Source: an uncultured Clostridia bacterium (lineage in GTDB: Bacteria; Bacillota; Clostridia; Christensenellales; UBA1242). Taken from it: a DNA stretch of 8,711 bases. The notes below the pieces were generated by a model. That model was not told the origin of the DNA, did not search any database, and saw only the letters and a program-made list of their open reading frames with translations. Position 1 is the stretch's first letter, and each line of letters opens with the position of its first letter. The stretch is taken from positions 1 through 8,711 of the forward strand of contig CALWAB010000032.1 in the NCBI GenBank assembly GCA_944372745.1, written 5' to 3'. Shown here piece by piece: positions 7,701 to 8,711 of the stretch. A program made the position numbers and the translations under genes.

Positions 7701-7942
7701 ATAATGCTATAATTCGTGGAATAAATGCTTTTATAGAAGAATATAATAAAAATAATGAATTACCTATATTAGATGTTACTGTCGGTATGGCAAACAATAA
7801 ACTTGAGACAATTATCAAACAAAATCTCAAAAAAAGTCCTATATTGTATCAGGGGGCAAAATTTCAAGGATATGCTGGGGATAGTTCGCGTGAACAGTAT
7901 GTAGTATATAGTGCCACACAGAATAAAGATTTGGAGAAATAA
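4751..7942 (+). CDS. Cytosolic BspA-type LRR_5 repeat protein with GNAT-like C-terminal domain
   Basis: A 1063-residue protein. Residues about 42-550 hold roughly 23 units of 20-26 residues with the pattern AF-x-x-C-x-x-L-x-x-h-x-L-P-x-x-h-x-x-I, the LRR_5 (BspA/Treponema pallidum) repeat. Such solenoids usually bind proteins. No signal peptide, membrane helix, sortase motif or secretion domain is seen, unlike surface BspA proteins, so it is probably cytosolic. Residues about 551-890 are mixed and largely helical and were not recognised. Residues about 900-1055 contain LLGEICKCC (907-916), a glycine-rich LGAPGVG (919-925), a strand GKATIYV, then VINNFIVKDKYRQGEKA (964-980) and a helix, resembling the core strand and acetyl-CoA loop of GNAT acyltransferases, with the usual central glycine replaced by Glu978. 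The start is supported by AGAGG. A coiled-coil gene follows 7 nt later. The LRR part is secure; the GNAT reading is tentative and function is unknown. Confidence 0.9.
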   Translation: MSFKIEENVLYLDNFNEPLDKDICEKIEQVFIREGNESIPKSYFKKCKNLKTIVLPKSVTNIEDEAFMGCTGLQIINLDYVRTIGSRAFMSTGINKINLNSIQQIGSESFSMCQNLSQVKMGENIQIIPEKCFEANISLKEISLPSSVREIEDFVFEKSGLESVNLNKVSLIGIGAFKSCKYLREINLKNVKEIHNEAFKGCGLQQVDINVNEIPMECFAKCANLQTINLNNVKKIGAMAFEGSGIKELILPNTIKELGNEICRECRNLERVYLPNRDIPVGAFRGCPNLKEVNGKVENIGDLAFMNCMSLTNVNFPYLQNIGRQTFNDCRNLVEFDFSKINKIGFEAFMGCSSLCADNGVLDLRNLKRIEDEAFKNCINIKKVYLPIQNIAFGLFKGCKHLSKVYIPEGIRTISADAFAECEDLVEIKLPQSLIELGNSVFLGCKKLNKINLPEGIKEIPQYLFSHCESLEEIDFPPNLEKIQCGAFYESAIKNVNLPLSVNRIEFWAFYGCKNIKKVFVPQVEFLSDTAFSECIDLSEITIPATLGSIFYENNNKNFGKEFYKTPNLRVLHFYDNDNMYSFTLEKGEHFKNVFPVIVNKKQYLCTETNNKIMVKGNDLSFEIPLNRINKFTDSNLIIGNDNVGIIALYRPKMLKEFLKYEIYLQLHKISPHKDDVIISVALNENQFGRYVKYRDCWQKAEVKYKPKDFNDRLAYFKLCYVLGLFANDERHRINVLNFLNKDFIYDEYITNDNIGDKLDGIKLPNEPNLKLLNFFKNNYKEFEKDNNCAMLIYIINNFDEISKVMPQMTAEKVKTYLNASSYLNVNKGSENLARLSSLAGYNQGEFEHLQRLYEESQKQPSNVFDRIEDKKAEILKEETRVAKQLLDTVDDDFTFEWLNKHSEYNLLLGEICKCCARLGAPGVGIMQASALDPNVQNLAIREKGGDYIGKATIYVNPRRQYAVINNFIVKDKYRQGEKAQKVYNAIIRGINAFIEEYNKNNELPILDVTVGMANNKLETIIKQNLKKSPILYQGAKFQGYAGDSSREQYVVYSATQNKDLEK
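7933..7936 (+). promoter_or_regulatory. Likely Shine-Dalgarno of the small coiled-coil gene
   Basis: GGAG inside the last codons of the LRR gene, 13 nt before the ATG at 7950. The spacing is longer than usual, so initiation may depend on ribosomes finishing the LRR gene (stop at 7940-7942). ATG at 7965, behind GGATGAAAG, is the alternative. Confidence 0.4.
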
Positions 7943-7949
7943 TATTTTT

Positions 7950-8159
7950 ATGGATGAAAGCAAAATGAAAATTTTAACAGCACAAACAAAAGCACTTGAA
8001 TATCTTCAAGGAGAGCGTGAAAAATTAAATAAAATGATTGAAGAACTAAAACAAGAATATCGAAATGCGAAAGACCCGCTAAAAAAAGACATTGAATTGC
8101 AAGCGGAACAACTGCTCATTAAACTTAATGATATTTTGTTAAAGTTAAAAACTTTATAA
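7950..8159 (+). CDS. Small coiled-coil protein of unknown function
   Basis: A 69-residue, highly charged, probably all-helical protein (MDESKMKILTAQTK start) rich in Lys, Glu, Leu and Gln. Hydrophobic residues at heptad-like spacing (for example L-x-x-M-I-x-x-L) and one Asp-Pro kink near residue 42 suggest two helices forming a coiled coil or hairpin. It has no signal peptide, membrane segment or catalytic motif, and I do not recognise a family. An in-frame GTG at 7911 would overlap the LRR gene by 32 nt and has no ribosome binding site, so the ATG 7 nt after the LRR stop is preferred. The tight spacing and absence of a promoter or terminator between them indicate co-transcription and perhaps interaction with the LRR protein. 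Its reality as a gene rests on position, stop-free length and helical character. Confidence 0.65.
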   Translation: MDESKMKILTAQTKALEYLQGEREKLNKMIEELKQEYRNAKDPLKKDIELQAEQLLIKLNDILLKLKTL

Positions 8160-8169
8160 TTTGTGCATT

Positions 8170-8198
8170 TTGACAAAGTGAAAAAAACATTTTCAAAT
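8170..8198 (+). promoter_or_regulatory. Possible second, upstream acpP promoter
   Basis: TTGACA (8170-8175), a 17-nt spacer and TCAAAT (8193-8198). The -35 is perfect and the -10 matches at 4 of 6 positions. If active it would form a tandem pair with the proximal promoter. Confidence 0.35.
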
Positions 8199-8219
8199 AA
8201 TTGTAAAATTACAAAATGT
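8187..8219. promoter_or_regulatory. Nested inverted repeats over the acpP promoter (candidate operator)
   Basis: Two inverted repeats overlap the -35 and spacer: TTGTAA-AA-TTACAA (8201-8214) and an outer ACATTTT (8187-8193) with AAAATGT (8213-8219). The position would allow a repressor to block RNA polymerase. The sequence does not resemble the FapR or FabT sites as I remember them. AT-rich DNA produces such repeats by chance, so this is tentative. Confidence 0.35.
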
Positions 8220-8229
8220 GTGCTATAAT
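8201..8229 (+). promoter_or_regulatory. Main acpP promoter
   Basis: TTGTAA (8201-8206), a 17-nt spacer and a perfect TATAAT (8224-8229) preceded by extended -10 TG at 8221-8222. Transcription would start near 8236, giving a leader of about 27 nt. Confidence 0.82.
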
Positions 8230-8262
8230 GACACTATGTTTAATATATAAGGAGGAGAGAAG

Positions 8263-8490
8263 ATGTTTGATAAGTTACAAGAAATGTTGGCAAAGCAGTT
8301 GAATATAAGCAAAGACACTATCAAACCAGAAAGTCGTTTGCTCGAAGACTTAAATGCTGATTCATTGGATTTTGTAGAGTTGCTTATGACAGTAGAAGAT
8401 GAATTTGGTGTAACTATTAGTGATGAAGACGCTAAAAATCTTAAGACAGTAGATGATGTTGCTAAATTTATTGAAGCGAATATGAAATAA
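8263..8490 (+). CDS. acpP: Acyl carrier protein
   Basis: A 75-residue acidic four-helix acyl carrier protein of normal length. The 4'-phosphopantetheine attachment site is Ser34 in the motif LNADSLDFVELLM (30-42), the DSL signature recognised by holo-ACP synthase. The helix 3 region EFGVTISDEDA and C-terminal TVDDVAKFIEANMK also fit fatty-acid-synthesis ACPs. It carries growing acyl chains in the cytoplasm for the type II fatty-acid system. The start is certain, since AAGGAGG (8249-8255) lies 7 nt upstream of the ATG. It has its own strong promoter and no fab, plsX or rnc neighbour within the window, so it is probably transcribed alone here. A specialised ACP is possible but nothing in the sequence suggests it. 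Confidence 0.97.
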   Translation: MFDKLQEMLAKQLNISKDTIKPESRLLEDLNADSLDFVELLMTVEDEFGVTISDEDAKNLKTVDDVAKFIEANMK

Positions 8491-8582
8491 AAACGCAAAT
8501 AGCGTATCATATAGGTACATACTTAGAGTATTGATTTTATCTTATAAAATTTATTTATATGTAGTAAGATTTGTGCTTTAAA
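8491..8582 (+). other. acpP 3' untranslated region with small hairpins
   Basis: 92 nt between the acpP stop and its terminator contain no open frame of note. Two small inverted repeats are seen: ACGC-AAATA-GCGT (8493-8505) and ATTTTAT-CTT-ATAAAAT (8534-8550). The first follows the stop codon directly. No T-tract follows the first, so neither looks like the main terminator. Confidence 0.4.
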
Positions 8583-8615
8583 AAAAATAGGAATATATTG
8601 TATATTCCTATTTTT
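8583..8615. terminator. Bidirectional intrinsic terminator
   Basis: A perfect 15-bp stem (8583-8597 with 8601-8615) and a TTG loop. The plus strand continues as CTTTTTC; the minus strand leaves the stem into a run of T (8587-8581). It separates the rightward acpP from the leftward gene at the edge and overlaps that gene's stop codon (TAG, 8610-8608). Confidence 0.85.
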
Positions 8616-8711
8616 CTTTTTCATTTTCATCTATGATTGCTTTAAATTTTTCTATATCTGGGTCAAAAGTTATGTTAAACCCCAATTGATACATCAAACT
8701 GCTAATATCTG
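8608..8711 (-). CDS. C-terminal end of an unrecognised leftward gene
   Basis: The last 33 codons of a leftward frame enter from the right edge and end at TAG (8610-8608). The C-terminus runs DISSLMYQLGFNITFDPDIE and ends in a charged, Lys/Glu-rich tail. The two other minus-strand frames hit stops within six codons of the edge, and the frame ends exactly at a terminator on the correct strand, which supports it being real. Too little is present to name a family. The gene converges with acpP. Confidence 0.6.
   Translation of the reverse strand, partial: DISSLMYQLGFNITFDPDIEKFKAIIDENEKEK

Noticed and set aside
7911..7949. GTG start giving an 82-residue form of the small protein
   Set aside because: It overlaps the LRR gene by 32 nt and has no ribosome binding site; the extra residues do not continue the helical pattern.
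8160..8177. TTTGT/ACAAA hairpin as terminator of the LRR and coiled-coil unit
   Set aside because: A 5-bp AT stem followed by A-rich rather than T-rich sequence; read-through into acpP seems likely.
1..8711. UGA recoding (Mollicutes-type code)
   Set aside because: No in-frame TGA occurs in the genes checked and Trp is encoded by TGG.

Overview
The window is AT-rich, uses the standard code (Trp is TGG, all stops are TAA or TAG), has strong AGGAGG-type ribosome binding sites and textbook sigma-A promoters. Together with an ABC-F ATPase and a cytosolic BspA-type leucine-rich-repeat protein, this points to a low-GC Bacillota, most likely an uncultured gut-type Clostridia lineage. That placement is inference from composition and gene style, not from a marker gene.

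Layout, left to right. (1) The 5' end of a SLOG/DUF1273-type gene runs leftward off the window (98 to 1). It appears to be leaderless: a perfect TTGACA-17-TATAAT promoter ends 6 nt before its ATG. (2) A divergent ABC-F translation-factor ATPase gene (217-1746) follows. It ends at a 30-bp palindromic bidirectional terminator. (3) A leftward block converges on that terminator. It is transcribed from about 4.7 kb down to 1.79 kb and encodes a free-standing GlmU-type acetyltransferase domain, a GalU-family sugar-1-phosphate uridylyltransferase overlapping it by 8 nt, and a family 4 glycosyltransferase with its own promoter. (4) A divergent rightward unit starts from a promoter that overlaps the leftward control region. 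It encodes a 1063-residue protein with about 23 LRR_5 repeats, no signal peptide and an unusual GNAT-like C-terminus, followed after 7 nt by a 69-residue coiled-coil protein. (5) An acyl carrier protein gene has its own strong promoter. (6) A second bidirectional terminator overlaps the last codons of a leftward gene entering from the right edge, which is not recognised.

How they may work together. The acetyltransferase and nucleotidyltransferase pair looks like a sugar-nucleotide module, making UDP-glucose and possibly UDP-GlcNAc, that feeds a cytoplasmic-face glycosyltransferase for glycolipid or surface polysaccharide. The LRR/GNAT-like plus coiled-coil pair is the least explained part of the window and the best candidate for something undescribed. 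The ACP serves fatty-acid synthesis and is probably unrelated to its left neighbour.
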